A DNA stretch of 64,000 nt from Chthonomonadaceae bacterium. GTDB taxonomy: Bacteria > Armatimonadota > Chthonomonadetes > Chthonomonadales > Chthonomonadaceae. The position numbers and the translations under genes are program-made. Below are positions 7,088 through 16,827 of this stretch, piece after piece. The stretch spans positions 29,068-93,067 of the forward strand of contig DAIDHN010000004.1 in assembly GCA_027459665.1 (NCBI GenBank), given 5' to 3'. How positions within the stretch are numbered: position 1 is the stretch's first letter; the number at the start of each line of letters is the position of its first letter. The notes under the pieces were generated by a model, which saw only the letters and a program-made list of their open reading frames with translations, was not told the DNA's origin and ran no database searches.

Positions 7088-9367
7088 CTATGTTTGCTGC
7101 AGCAGTATCTGCAGCAGTTTGCGTGCCCCCTGCTTGTCTAGAGGCGTATTATGCAGGCCGCACAGGGCAGAGTGGATGCAGGATGGGCAGCCTGCTGTGC
7201 AGGGGCATTCGGAGATAAGTGCAAGTGCTGTTTTCAGCAGCTGTGGCAGCCTTTGAAATGCGCTTTCAGCAAGCCCAACTCCTCCAGGGTAAGAATCATA
7301 CAGAAACAGTGTTGGAAGCAGGGTGTCGGGGTGTACGGGATGCGACATGCCCCCTATATCCCATCTGTCGCAAAAGGCAAGGAGAGGCATCATGGCAGCA
7401 GCGGCGTGTTCCAGCGCATGCAGGCTGCCAGACAGGTCGTGTCCATCCCTCTGCAATGCTCGCACTGTGTCTGCCGACAATGCCAGCCACAAGGCTTCTG
7501 TTTCAAAAGTCTGTTCGGGCATTTCCAGCGGGATAATGTCTTTTTTCTGTTTGCCCGAATAGCTGTGCCGTGTGTATGAAACCACTCTGGTTTGTACCAC
7601 TACTTCGCCAAAGGCAGCAGATGCCCCTCCTAACTGGCTCTGAGCAATGGTGCTGAGTATCTGCACGCTGGCATGTTCTGCTGCCTCTGTGTAGTAGTTG
7701 ACATCTGCAAGGCGCACCAGGGCAGTTCGGCTGGCTGTATCGAGCTGGGTTACCAGGTAGCTCTCACCCATATGCAGGTAAATAGCGCCTGGGTGCAGCA
7801 TGAGAAAAGCCATGTCTCCTTCCATGGTGCCCAGCAGCGAATTGCTTTCTTCCTGCAAAATGGTAAATACTTCGCAGGCGGCGGTGCGAATATTAACTTC
7901 TTTGGCTGGAAAGCCTGTGTACGAGTAGATGAGCCTGTTATTGCGCGGCGTCAGCTTTCCCTGTTCGCGCAGAGTTTGCAGTGCCGCACTGGTATTGGGG
8001 CCGAAACGCTGCAGGTCTTCGCGAGCAATCGGTCGTTCGTAAGCAGCGCAGAGCAGATGCGCCTGCAGAATGCGAAGGTTGTTTGGGTCGATGATGGCAT
8101 GTTCGCAGCTTCTTGAAAAAAAGTACTCGGGGTGCCGTATCAAAAACTGGTCTAGCGGGTTGTCGCGGGCAATCAGCATGGCCATACTTTCCTGCCCGCT
8201 TCTGCCCGACCTGCCGGCCTGCTGCCATGTGGCAGCTACCGAACCGGGATACCCTGTGAGCAGCACTGCATCTACGCTGCCAATATCTATACCGAGTTCA
8301 AGTGCGCTGGTAGAAACTATGCCGGTAAGCTCGCCGCAAAACAGTGCACGCTCAATTTCCCTGCGCTGCGCCACTGTGTACCCAGAGCGGTAAGAGGCAA
8401 TTTGCTCTGCCATTTGCGGTGCAGAGTAGAGCAGATTTTCGCGGGTGGTGCGCAGTATAAGTTCTGCACTGCGTTTAGTGCGGGCAAATGCAATGCTTCG
8501 TATTCTATGCCGGGTAAGATCGGTAAAAAGTGCTGCGGCCTCTGTATTTGCACTGCGCCTTCCTCCCAAATCGTTCTCCAGCGGGGGCGGGTTCCAAAAT
8601 ACAAAAGTGCGCGGCCCGGCTGGCGCTCCATTTCCCTCTACAAGATGCATCTCCTCAACGCCTGTGAGCAGTCTGGCATGCTCCAGCGGGTTGGCAATGG
8701 TGGCAGAGCAGCAGAGAAACTGGGGGGTGCTGCCATACAGTGCGCATATGCGCAGCAGTCGCCGCATAATCTGGCTGATGTGTGTGCCGAATACACCTCT
8801 GTAAGTGTGCAGTTCATCGAGCACAATGTACTGAAGGTTTTGAAAAAACGCCGCCCAGCTGCTGTGTGCGGGCAAAATGCCCAGGTGCAGCATGTCGGGG
8901 TTGGTAAGCACGATATGTGCCAGTTTTTTTACATGCTGGCGGTCTTGCAGAGAGGTATCGCCATCGTATGCCCCATATCGTACTGCAGGAAAAAGGGCAA
9001 AGTCTTCGAGTTTGTCTATCTGGTTTTGCGTGAGGGCACGTGTTGGAAACAGATAGAGTGCTCGTGTTTTTGGCAGGCTGAGAATGCTGTTGAGTACAGG
9101 GATGTTATAGCAGAGGGTTTTACCGCTGGCGGTTGAGGTAACCACCACCACATTGTTTCCGTGCAGCGCTGCTTCTATGGCGCGTTTCTGGTGTGCGTAA
9201 AGGCGGCGAATTTCCTGGCGCTGCAATGCATGCTGCAGTGCAGGCGCCAGGGGTGTATCAAGGTCGGCATATTCAGCCGGGTGTGCAGGTGTTTTCTGAA
9301 TGTGAGCTATCTGGTTTTCGTAGAACTCAGAGAGTCGCTGTTTTTCCAGAAAGCCGTTTGTATCCAC
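7088..9367 (-). CDS. mrfA: DEAD/DEAH-box helicase, MrfA/YprA-like, with DUF1998-type C-terminus
   Basis: The 759-residue ATP-dependent helicase has Walker A TASGKT near residue 80, the Walker B-type DELH box and SAT motif III. Motifs V/VI are STSALELGIDIG and QQAGRSGR. The C-terminus ends with a four-Cys cluster, CPCTAGCPSC-x-HSALCG, the zinc-binding element of the DUF1998/MZB region. In Bacillus MrfA acts with an exonuclease in repair of mitomycin-type DNA damage. No such partner is adjacent. The start is GTG at 9367, five bases after the stop of the upstream gene, with a weak Shine-Dalgarno, so translational coupling is likely. Confidence 0.87.
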   Translation of the reverse strand: MDTNGFLEKQRLSEFYENQIAHIQKTPAHPAEYADLDTPLAPALQHALQRQEIRRLYAHQKRAIEAALHGNNVVVVTSTASGKTLCYNIPVLNSILSLPKTRALYLFPTRALTQNQIDKLEDFALFPAVRYGAYDGDTSLQDRQHVKKLAHIVLTNPDMLHLGILPAHSSWAAFFQNLQYIVLDELHTYRGVFGTHISQIMRRLLRICALYGSTPQFLCCSATIANPLEHARLLTGVEEMHLVEGNGAPAGPRTFVFWNPPPLENDLGGRRSANTEAAALFTDLTRHRIRSIAFARTKRSAELILRTTRENLLYSAPQMAEQIASYRSGYTVAQRREIERALFCGELTGIVSTSALELGIDIGSVDAVLLTGYPGSVAATWQQAGRSGRSGQESMAMLIARDNPLDQFLIRHPEYFFSRSCEHAIIDPNNLRILQAHLLCAAYERPIAREDLQRFGPNTSAALQTLREQGKLTPRNNRLIYSYTGFPAKEVNIRTAACEVFTILQEESNSLLGTMEGDMAFLMLHPGAIYLHMGESYLVTQLDTASRTALVRLADVNYYTEAAEHASVQILSTIAQSQLGGASAAFGEVVVQTRVVSYTRHSYSGKQKKDIIPLEMPEQTFETEALWLALSADTVRALQRDGHDLSGSLHALEHAAAAMMPLLAFCDRWDIGGMSHPVHPDTLLPTLFLYDSYPGGVGLAESAFQRLPQLLKTALALISECPCTAGCPSCIHSALCGLHNTPLDKQGARKLLQILLQQT

Positions 9368-9372
9368 AAACG

Positions 9373-10149
9373 CTACTTGCCTGCGGGGGACACGCCGCCT
9401 CCAGCCGAAGCAGGAGCCTTTTCTCGTGTTACTTCAATGGTTGCCTTCAGCACGCCGTACTGAGTGGGCAGACCAGCTACCTTGCCGGTAGCATGCATCA
9501 GCGCGCCTGTAGCAGGGTCTAGCACGGCATTGAGAGAACTGGTGAGCTTGCTGCCATCTGCTGAAACTGCTGCGCTCATTTTTTGCCGTATATGCCAGCA
9601 GGTTTTGCCCTGCCAGGTTTTGGTGCCCAGATAGCTGCCGTGGTACGATGCATTCTGATTGGCAACTGCAGGGTCAGATGTGCTGGATGTCCAGGCTGAA
9701 CCAACCGATACCGGCGCAGCAGGCATAATAATGCGCATTGCCATGGCCATCAGGTGAGCGACCCCTTTGCTCATTGTTTCATCGGGCTGAGCAGGTTTGA
9801 ATTTTGTGAGCAGGCCGTTTGGCGCAAACACAAGCTTTACAGCCGGCGGGGTAGGCAGAGGCGTGGGGCTGCCGCCCATATTCAGTGTGTATGCGTCATC
9901 GGTGAGGGTAACTTCTGCAGAACCATCTGGCAGCACCTTGTCTATGCTGATATGGTAGTCTTGAGTAACTATTGCGGCTCCGTTGGGCATGTTGACTGTC
10001 ATTACCGCTTCATAGTACTCTACTGCGTTTTGCTGGTAGTGCATTGCCAGCGAAACCGGGGCACTGGCAGCAGGTGCAGAGGGTGTTTGAGCAAGAACCG
10101 GCAGGGCCGTGCATGCAGCAAGCATGGCGGGCAGCAGGTAAAAACGCAT
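9373..10149 (-). CDS. Exported protein of unknown function
   Basis: A 258-residue protein. ATG at 10149 follows CAGGAGA at 9 bases and starts a clear signal peptide (MRFYLLPAMLAACTALPVLAQ). A longer reading from 10185 lacks a ribosome-binding site. The mature part is beta-rich (VEYYEAVMTVNMPNGAAIVTQDY, DGSAEVTLTDDAYTLNMGG) and ends in a Pro/Ala-rich tail. A VGSAWTSS segment resembles single-domain periplasmic proteins with alternating strands. It lies between tatC (30 bp upstream) and the helicase, in one leftward operon. I do not recognise the family. Confidence 0.7.
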   Translation of the reverse strand: MRFYLLPAMLAACTALPVLAQTPSAPAASAPVSLAMHYQQNAVEYYEAVMTVNMPNGAAIVTQDYHISIDKVLPDGSAEVTLTDDAYTLNMGGSPTPLPTPPAVKLVFAPNGLLTKFKPAQPDETMSKGVAHLMAMAMRIIMPAAPVSVGSAWTSSTSDPAVANQNASYHGSYLGTKTWQGKTCWHIRQKMSAAVSADGSKLTSSLNAVLDPATGALMHATGKVAGLPTQYGVLKATIEVTREKAPASAGGGVSPAGK

Positions 10150-10181
10150 GGTAGGTAGTCTCCTGGAAAAATTTGTAGCTT

Positions 10182-11126
10182 TCACTGAGATTCGGGGCTG
10201 GAACTGGCTGCCCGTTTACGCTCTACTCCCCAAATAAGCCCTATGCTTAAGAAATAAAGCAGCAGCAGCGGCACTGCCATAAGGGCCATGGAGATAAGGT
10301 CATTGGAAGGAGTGAGTACACCCCCCAATACGGCAATGACTACGCCCCATCGCCAGTTTTTGAGCATCGACCTCGAATTGATAAGGTTCATATACGCCAT
10401 AAGCATCAGCACAACAGGCAGCTGAAAGGCTATGCCAAACGCTGCCATCATTTTTACGAAAAAGAGAATGTAATCGTTTGGGTCTTGCATAAGCGTGGCG
10501 CCGGCAGGAAAATCAGACAGGTAGGAAAGAAACCAGCCCATTGCATAGTACATGGTGAGGTAGGCAATAGTTACCCCGCAGATAAGCAGAAGAATAGAGA
10601 CCGGGATAAGAGTGCGCAGCGGTTCGCGTTCTGTAGGAGTGAGTGCAGGAAGCACAAACATGGCTGCTTCCCAAACAACCAGTGGAATGGTGATGATCAT
10701 GCCAAACAGCAGGCTGAGCTTGAGGCGAACGGTAAACATTTCGTAGAAGCCGTGAAACACGTTTCCCAGTACGCCCGGCTGCTGCGGATGAGTGTGCAGA
10801 TAGGCAATTTCACGGCTCAGCATAACTATTTCGCTCTGCATCTGCTGCACCTGCTGCTGTGTGGGAGGGTTACTCACCACTACCGGAGCAGGCGCTGTGA
10901 AGAGCAGAGGGGTTTTTTTACTGCTGTTGAGCGAAACCCTATAGTTTACGCGGTACATCTGCTGCAGCAAAGGCCGATACAGAAGCCCGTAAATGGGCTT
11001 GAAAAACTGGTAAGCCAGTATGGTGCCTACCAGAACATAAAGTATGGAACGCAGAATTCTCTGGCGCAATTCAGCCAGATGCTCGGTAAGTTCCATTCTT
11101 TTGTCTTCATAACTGGCAGAAGCCAT
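10182..11126 (-). CDS. tatC: Sec-independent protein translocase TatC
   Basis: TatC is the receptor subunit of the twin-arginine translocase in the inner membrane and binds Tat signal peptides. The 314-residue protein shows the conserved ELTEHLAELRQRILRSI start, six hydrophobic segments, the LPALTPTERE-type loop and the FAFGIAFQLPVVL-like motif (MMAAFGIAFQLPVVLMLMAY). A longer periplasmic loop between the first two helices (about residues 55-125) carries a Gln-rich stretch. ATG at 11126 has GAGGA at 9 bases. The TTG nine bases earlier is rejected. No tatA/B gene is adjacent. A -10-like TATAAT lies at 11166-11161, at the end of the upstream gene. Confidence 0.95.
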   Translation of the reverse strand: MASASYEDKRMELTEHLAELRQRILRSILYVLVGTILAYQFFKPIYGLLYRPLLQQMYRVNYRVSLNSSKKTPLLFTAPAPVVVSNPPTQQQVQQMQSEIVMLSREIAYLHTHPQQPGVLGNVFHGFYEMFTVRLKLSLLFGMIITIPLVVWEAAMFVLPALTPTEREPLRTLIPVSILLLICGVTIAYLTMYYAMGWFLSYLSDFPAGATLMQDPNDYILFFVKMMAAFGIAFQLPVVLMLMAYMNLINSRSMLKNWRWGVVIAVLGGVLTPSNDLISMALMAVPLLLLYFLSIGLIWGVERKRAASSSPESQ

Positions 11127-11156
11127 GGCAGCCAATCCTCATCACGCGGGTACTGT

Positions 11157-13592
11157 TCACATTATACCGCGAGATGAGCTTTCCGGTTCCGGGCAGTTGT
11201 CTTGCTCCAACGCATTTTTCATCACAATTGCGCTGGTATGCGATCGTTTTCTCTCGTACATGCGCTGGTCTGCTACATTGGTCAGTTCTTCCAGAGTTGC
11301 TCCATCCTGTGGAGAGCAGGCAATGCCTACAGATATTTGCAGGTTGAGAGCAGATGCTGCCGTTCCTTCTGTTGTCTGCAAGGGGAGCGAAAAATTGCGT
11401 ATTACATCGCGAATGCGCTCAGCAATGTCTGCTGCCTCGTTTTGCCCTGTGTGCGGCAGGGCAACCAGAAATTCATCTCCGTGCAATCGAATCACGGTAT
11501 CCTGGTCTCGCAAGGCATTGGGCAGCAGGCGGGCCAGAGCACTCAGCACTCTGTCGCCCTGCTGATGCCCGAAAGTATCGTTGATCAGTTTGAAGTTGTC
11601 TACGTCAAGATAAAGCACAGAACATTCGTTGGCATGTTCACCGTGTGCAAGCTCTTTTTTCAGCAGGGCATCTTTCAGGTAGCGTCCATTGTAAAGCCCT
11701 GTGAGAGGGTCTATAAACGCTTCTTCCTGCATTTTTCGTGCCAGTTTGTGTCTCATTATCGCCTGCTGCACCATGTCTGCCAGAGTAACCAGCAAAATTT
11801 CATCATCTGCAGTGAACGCCTCGGCAGAGGGGTGCAGCAGAGCCATGGTTCCCAAAAATTCATCATCGTTCCAGAGGCACTTGTTCAGAAGTGATTTGTA
11901 GCCAAACTGCGAGAGTTCTCCCCGGCAAACTCCATTCATCTTCATCAGGTGCTTTCGGGCTTCTTCTGAGTTGACATATTCTCTGAGTGCCTGCAGCCGC
12001 GGCGCTGAATCTGGAGCGGCAATGAGTGTGATGCGTTTTTCGGCAGAACCTATCACATCAGAAAAATCTGATTGATGCAGGGCAAAAACCACCAGCGTAT
12101 CTGGCAGTATGGTATTGAGGCGGCTGCCCAATTGTGCAAACTGATCTTCGAGAGACCTGGCGCTGTTAAGAAGAATGCCTGCCTCATGCAGCAGCCATTC
12201 TTCAGAAACAGATCGAAGCAGGTCGCCGCTCACAGAGTTTTTCGGAGGTTCTGGCACATAGATGGGCTGGCCAGTTTGGCATTCACGGGCAATAATGTGC
12301 AGCAGGGCTTCTACCGCTACCGGGTCGAATGCGCGGCCGCTGCCATTCTGTATGTATTCCAGCGCGCGTTCATGGCTCCAGGCAGTTCTGTAGGGCCTGT
12401 CTGAAGTAAGTGCATCAAACACATCGGCTACTGCCATAATGCGTGCACAGAGGGGGATTTGTTCCCCTGAAAGGCCATCTGGATAACCGGCTCCATCCCA
12501 CCGTTCATGGTGTGAGCGCACCACATCTACTACCGGCCATGGGAAATGTACAGGCGTGAGGATAGATTCGCCGATGACAGTATGGCGTTTCATGCGGGCA
12601 AACTCTTCTGCATTGAGCGGGCCGGGTTTGGTGAGAATGTAATCGGGCACTCCCAGTTTGCCTACATCGTGCAGCAGCGCACCTGTGCGCACGGCTTCCA
12701 GTTCCGCCCCCGATACTCCCATCTCTTCTGCCAGGGCTACGGCATAGCTCTGCACCCTAACAAGATGCGAGTGCGTAGTGCGGTCTTTTGTTGCAATTGC
12801 TGCTGCCAGAGAACGTACGGTAGACTGATAGATGTCTTCCATTATTTTTTGTTTGTTCTGCAGCTCAGAGATATATTTCTCTTTCTGTTCGTTTTGCTCA
12901 ATATAGAGGCGGTACCACTGATAGGTAAAAAACAGTACTGGCAGGGCAAGCAGCAAAAGCAGCAGTTCACCATGAAAAACCAGCTGGGCCAGGGCTACCA
13001 TGCATGCACCTGCCAGGTAGCTGGAGATTGTCCATGCAAACTTTTCGCGCCATACCCTTATTGCCGACTGGCTTGAGACAGCGCCTATGATGAAAGCAAT
13101 AGGGAGAGAATTGCAGAAGAAATAGACCAGCGCCGCCGCAAAGATAGCTCCCAGCGAATGTATATCCAGTGCAAATGGTGCGCCGTTTGTAATGAGGAGA
13201 TAGGTTTCGGAAGATGCCCATGCGCAAAAAACAATTACGCTGATGTTGTAGAGCATTTGGTGTATGGGCTGACGTTTTGGAAAGAGTGTGGCTGCCAGCC
13301 CCGACATAATGCCGGTGAGCACTGCGGCTCTTTGCCCGTACAAAAGCATGGCTACAAAAGTAACCAGAAAGCCCATAGATACATTTACAGCTTCTGCAAA
13401 GCGCGGCGAGCGCACCACAGGCAGTTTTCTTGCACCTGCAACCAGTGCAAGAATACAGGCTAGCCCAACTCCCGGCAGGCTGCGCCACAGCGAGTCAGGT
13501 GCTGGAAACAGGTATGTGTCCAGCAGGGCACTCAGCCCAAACAACCATACGATTATAAGCAGTACTCTTGCACGCAGTGGATAGTTCTGCAT
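11157..13592 (-). CDS. Membrane-bound HD-GYP / GGDEF cyclic-di-GMP signalling protein
   Basis: An 811-residue protein. Residues about 1-240 hold several transmembrane helices. An HD-GYP phosphodiesterase domain follows with HDVGKLG, HT.IGE and HHERWDGAGYP, all metal ligands present. A GAF-like region comes next, and a C-terminal diguanylate-cyclase domain (about 640-800) with DPLTGLYN and LYLDVDNFKLINDTFGH. The active-site loop reads RLHGDEF, so the first Gly of GGDEF is His, which may weaken or abolish cyclase activity. It probably tunes cyclic-di-GMP levels at the membrane. ATG at 13592 follows GGGAGG. Its stop is 31 bp from the tatC start, suggesting one transcript. Confidence 0.92.
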   Translation of the reverse strand: MQNYPLRARVLLIIVWLFGLSALLDTYLFPAPDSLWRSLPGVGLACILALVAGARKLPVVRSPRFAEAVNVSMGFLVTFVAMLLYGQRAAVLTGIMSGLAATLFPKRQPIHQMLYNISVIVFCAWASSETYLLITNGAPFALDIHSLGAIFAAALVYFFCNSLPIAFIIGAVSSQSAIRVWREKFAWTISSYLAGACMVALAQLVFHGELLLLLLALPVLFFTYQWYRLYIEQNEQKEKYISELQNKQKIMEDIYQSTVRSLAAAIATKDRTTHSHLVRVQSYAVALAEEMGVSGAELEAVRTGALLHDVGKLGVPDYILTKPGPLNAEEFARMKRHTVIGESILTPVHFPWPVVDVVRSHHERWDGAGYPDGLSGEQIPLCARIMAVADVFDALTSDRPYRTAWSHERALEYIQNGSGRAFDPVAVEALLHIIARECQTGQPIYVPEPPKNSVSGDLLRSVSEEWLLHEAGILLNSARSLEDQFAQLGSRLNTILPDTLVVFALHQSDFSDVIGSAEKRITLIAAPDSAPRLQALREYVNSEEARKHLMKMNGVCRGELSQFGYKSLLNKCLWNDDEFLGTMALLHPSAEAFTADDEILLVTLADMVQQAIMRHKLARKMQEEAFIDPLTGLYNGRYLKDALLKKELAHGEHANECSVLYLDVDNFKLINDTFGHQQGDRVLSALARLLPNALRDQDTVIRLHGDEFLVALPHTGQNEAADIAERIRDVIRNFSLPLQTTEGTAASALNLQISVGIACSPQDGATLEELTNVADQRMYERKRSHTSAIVMKNALEQDNCPEPESSSRGIM
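11161..11166 (-). promoter_or_regulatory. Possible -10 element for tatC
   Basis: A perfect TATAAT on the minus strand sits 34 bp before the tatC ATG, inside the last codons of the preceding gene. No good -35 box is visible at 16-18 bp. Confidence 0.3.
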
Positions 13593-13757
13593 GTGAGCCT
13601 CCCAATGTACAAAATTGCAGCAACAAATAAAGATGCAGAAAAAGAACGAGAGTACTAATGGAGCGCAATATACATTATAACGTCAGATTTCTTTTACTGC
13701 GGGTTAAGGAATGGCTATATATACTTATCGGCAGAAAAAACAGGAAACTTTAGTAGT

Positions 13758-15212
13758 TTAACCTGTCTTTGCTGGCCTCCATTCTCCCAGAAAACCTGTA
13801 AGATGCGCTTCCTGTATATGTACCTGAACTAATTCTCCTCTCCATTGTTGCGGGGGGCCGGAGTGATGCGGAATAGTGAAGTGTACCAGTTTCAGCGTGC
13901 GTGTATATCCAGAGAATCGATGGGGGTCTCGTGTACTCACCCCATCTACCAGTACCTCAACTTCTTTGCCAACCCACTCTGCGTTGATTTCTGCTGTAAT
14001 GGAGTTTTGCAGAGCTATCAGCTGGTTGAGCCGCGCAATTTTGGTTTTCTGTTCCACCTGGTCTGCGCGCAGTGCAGCAGGTGTACCGGGGCGCGGGCTG
14101 TATGCGAACATAAATGCCGAATCAAAACGAATCTGCTTGATCAAATGCAGCGTGTTTTGAAACTGCTGTTCTGTTTCACCCGGAAAACCGAGCATTATGT
14201 CTGTTGTGAGAGCCAGACCAGGTACGCTGCAACGCAGTTTTTCAACAATGGCGCAGTACTCTTCTACAGTGTATCCCCGGTGCATTTCGGCCAGCAGTGC
14301 ATTGTCTCCCACTTGCAGGGGAAGGTGCACATGCTCGCATACATGTGTTAGACTGCCTATCTGTTCAATAAGTTCCTCATTAAAATCTCTGGGGTAGGGT
14401 GAAGTGAATCGTATTCGTTCTATGCCTGGTATTTCGTTGATTTCTTTGAGCAAATGTGCAAAGGGCACCCGGCCATCTGGCAGGTTTTTTCCGTATGAGT
14501 TTACGGTTTGACCGAGCAGGGTAATTTCTTTTGTGCCGCTGAGGGCCAGTGCTTTTATCTCGGCAAGGATGTCTGCGGTAGGGCGGCTGCGTTCCCGTCC
14601 TCTAGTATGAGGAACAATACAGAATGTGCAGAATTTGTCGCAGCCATACATAATGGGCACATGCGCTTTGTGCTTGGGTTTTCGTTCTGCAATGCGCTCT
14701 GGTATGTCTGATACCACTTTTCCCTTGCGGGGCGGCAGGCCCAGAGCGGTAAGCGCAACAAAATTGTGTTTTGCAGGCACTGAGGCATGTGCAGTTGCAG
14801 TTTTGCCGCTGCGCGCTGTTTTTACCAGTTCTGGCAGCGCACCCAGATTGCCTGTTCCCAGAATGATGTCGATGTAGGGTGCGCGCCTGCGCAGCATATC
14901 GCTTTCTACCTGTGCCATGCACCCGCAAACCCCCAGCAGCATATGGGGCCGCTGCTGCTTTATCTCACGCAGGCGCCCCAATTCACTCCAAACCTTTTCT
15001 TCTGGTTTTGAGCGCACGCTGCAGGTATTGAGCAGCACAACATCTGCTTCTTCAGCCGATACCGCTGCACGGTAGCCCATGCGCTCCAGAAAAAGACCCA
15101 TTTGCTCTGAGTCTTCCTCGTTCATCTGGCATCCCCAGGTCATGATATAGTAGCTCTCCTGCAGATGCGATGCTGCAGCAGCTGATTTGTGTTCTGTTTC
15201 AGGCTGGGTCAT
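13758..15212 (-). CDS. miaB: tRNA-2-methylthio-N6-dimethylallyladenosine synthase MiaB
   Basis: MiaB is a radical-SAM methylthiotransferase that adds a methylthio group to i6A37 of tRNA. The 484-residue protein has the three N-terminal cluster cysteines in TWGCQMNEEDSEQ, LLNTCSVR and GVCGCMAQ. The radical-SAM CxxxCxxC is CDKFCTFCIVPHTRGRERSR, and a C-terminal TRAM-like domain covers the last ~70 residues. The MNxxDSE signature separates it from RimO and MtaB. It reads from ATG at 15212, with only a weak Shine-Dalgarno. It is downstream of the desaturase and upstream of the HD-GYP gene, all leftward. Confidence 0.95.
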   Translation of the reverse strand: MTQPETEHKSAAAASHLQESYYIMTWGCQMNEEDSEQMGLFLERMGYRAAVSAEEADVVLLNTCSVRSKPEEKVWSELGRLREIKQQRPHMLLGVCGCMAQVESDMLRRRAPYIDIILGTGNLGALPELVKTARSGKTATAHASVPAKHNFVALTALGLPPRKGKVVSDIPERIAERKPKHKAHVPIMYGCDKFCTFCIVPHTRGRERSRPTADILAEIKALALSGTKEITLLGQTVNSYGKNLPDGRVPFAHLLKEINEIPGIERIRFTSPYPRDFNEELIEQIGSLTHVCEHVHLPLQVGDNALLAEMHRGYTVEEYCAIVEKLRCSVPGLALTTDIMLGFPGETEQQFQNTLHLIKQIRFDSAFMFAYSPRPGTPAALRADQVEQKTKIARLNQLIALQNSITAEINAEWVGKEVEVLVDGVSTRDPHRFSGYTRTLKLVHFTIPHHSGPPQQWRGELVQVHIQEAHLTGFLGEWRPAKTG

Positions 15213-15251
15213 AATTTAGTGTTCCGGCATAGTACAGCAGTGATAATAATT

Positions 15252-15287
15252 CTGCGCAGCGCGCCCAGAGCAGGGCACACTGCGCAG
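15252..15287. terminator. Hairpin between desaturase and miaB
   Basis: CTGCGCAG at 15252-15259 and again at 15280-15287 (self-complementary) plus inner GCCC/GGGC arms form a stem-loop. It lacks a U-run, so it may end or process the desaturase transcript rather than act as a classic terminator. Confidence 0.4.
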
Positions 15288-15338
15288 TAGGGACGTATCG
15301 AGGTAATAGGGCCGGGGCAGATTTGCCGCGGCTGTTTT

Positions 15339-16376
15339 CTAGTTTGCAGGCAGGGGCCGATGAGTTTTCAGATCGCGAAAACTAATCATGCGGCGGGTAT
15401 TTTCATCCCATAGGTTGAGCCGTATGCAGTGCAGGCTGGTGCGCAGGGTAAGCGGCTCTATTTGCCGCAGCTCGGGCACTTCATCAAAGCAGCGCTGCAG
15501 GTTGTAGTTGGCTATGCGCGAGCGCAGGTGATGAATGTGATGCAGGCCAATGTTGCCTGTGAACCACTGCAGTACAGGGGGTAGCTTGAAGTAGGAACTT
15601 CCCTCCATAGCCGCCTTGATGGGGTCCCAGTTTTCATGGTGTTCCCAGTACACATCTTCATACTGATGCTGCACATAAAACATGAATACCCCAATGGTAG
15701 CGGCTAGAAGAATAATGGGTAGCTGTATAAGGACGTATGTGCGCAGGCCAATAGTGTAGGCGGCCAGTACAATCAGCGCCGCCAGCGCAATATTGGTAGA
15801 AAATACGCTGTATACCCGTTCTTTTTTTATGTCCAGTTTGCAGAAGCGGTGAAAGATGAGAAACTGGCAGAGCGGCCCTATAATGAACAGAATTACAGGA
15901 TTGCGGTAGACCCGGTAGGCCAGCTGTTTGGCGGGTGCAGCCTCTGTATATTCTCTCACTGTCATGGTAAGTATGTCTCCCATGCCCCGTTTTTCCAGGT
16001 CGCCTGAGGTTGCATGGTGAATAGCATGCGAAGAGCGCCACTCATAGTAGGGAGTAAAGACCAGCAGGCTGCAGAACCGCCCCAGCAGCCGGTTGGCTCG
16101 GTGAGAAGCGAAGAACGAACCATGCCCGCAGTCGTGCATGATGATAAATATTCGCACTAGCAGCCCGGCTGAAAGCACAATCAGCGGCGGCAGCAACCAG
16201 AGAGAAAGGTGGTGATTTACAATGTAAACCATCAGCACCCAGAGGCCGATGTAGGGGAGTATGGTGTTGGCAATTTGCCCCAGCGCTTTGCCTATGCTGG
16301 GCTTTTCGTATCTGGAAAGAGAACGAAGCCACTCTGGTTGTACGAAACGTGGCTTTGACTTTTCTGTTGTTTGCAT
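15339..16376 (-). CDS. Membrane fatty acid desaturase
   Basis: A 345-residue integral membrane di-iron desaturase. The three histidine boxes are visible: HDCGH in IIMHDCGHGSFFASH, HAIHH in WRSSHAIHHATSG, and HIHH in GNIGLHHIHHLRSR. Hydrophobic helices lie around residues 45-90 and 170-235. The box spacing matches acyl-lipid omega-type (delta-12 or delta-5) desaturases, which introduce a double bond in membrane lipids, often for cold adaptation. The position of the double bond cannot be told from sequence. ATG at 16376 follows ACAGGA. A GTG 15 bases earlier is less well placed. A promoter-like pair lies upstream at 16539-16511. Confidence 0.9.
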   Translation of the reverse strand: MQTTEKSKPRFVQPEWLRSLSRYEKPSIGKALGQIANTILPYIGLWVLMVYIVNHHLSLWLLPPLIVLSAGLLVRIFIIMHDCGHGSFFASHRANRLLGRFCSLLVFTPYYEWRSSHAIHHATSGDLEKRGMGDILTMTVREYTEAAPAKQLAYRVYRNPVILFIIGPLCQFLIFHRFCKLDIKKERVYSVFSTNIALAALIVLAAYTIGLRTYVLIQLPIILLAATIGVFMFYVQHQYEDVYWEHHENWDPIKAAMEGSSYFKLPPVLQWFTGNIGLHHIHHLRSRIANYNLQRCFDEVPELRQIEPLTLRTSLHCIRLNLWDENTRRMISFRDLKTHRPLPAN

Positions 16377-16510
16377 ATTTTCCTGTGTCACGGAGTTTTT
16401 AGTGAGCAGATATTTTGCTTTGTTCTCCGTTGAAGTGGGCAGAAGAGTGCAGGGTGATTCCCTGTTGCCAATGCCCGTAATGTTGGGTTTAACTGCAGTA
16501 AACCATCACT

Positions 16511-16539
16511 ATTATACCCTTACTGCAATAGTGTGTCGT
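16511..16539 (-). promoter_or_regulatory. Promoter for the desaturase gene; rest of the 450-bp gap appears empty
   Basis: On the minus strand ACGACA (16539-16534) and a perfect TATAAT (16516-16511) are 17 bp apart. The -35 box matches 4 of 6. The surrounding divergent gap (16377-16827) is AT-rich and shows no convincing gene. I found no equally good promoter for the rightward ABC transporter. Confidence 0.5.
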
Positions 16540-16827
16540 AGTCTTTTTGACTGATAGTTCATTGCAAATGTTGTAATCTGTATTTTGCAGCGGCGCGCCC
16601 ATCTGTAAAATATGGATATATATGTCTGCATTTATTGCTCTGCAGCCTATGCACCTGACTGGTTTGCATGAGTACACAGAATTTTTTTTCGGTTTGTGAA
16701 GCATTTCGCTGTGTTAAATCGTTTTAATGTAGTAGAAATTCTGGTAACATTTTTCTTCATATACCGTCTGTTGTATGCCCTGCGCAGGTTAGGTGCAGGA
16801 AGGAACCAGAGCCAGGAGGATCACTGC

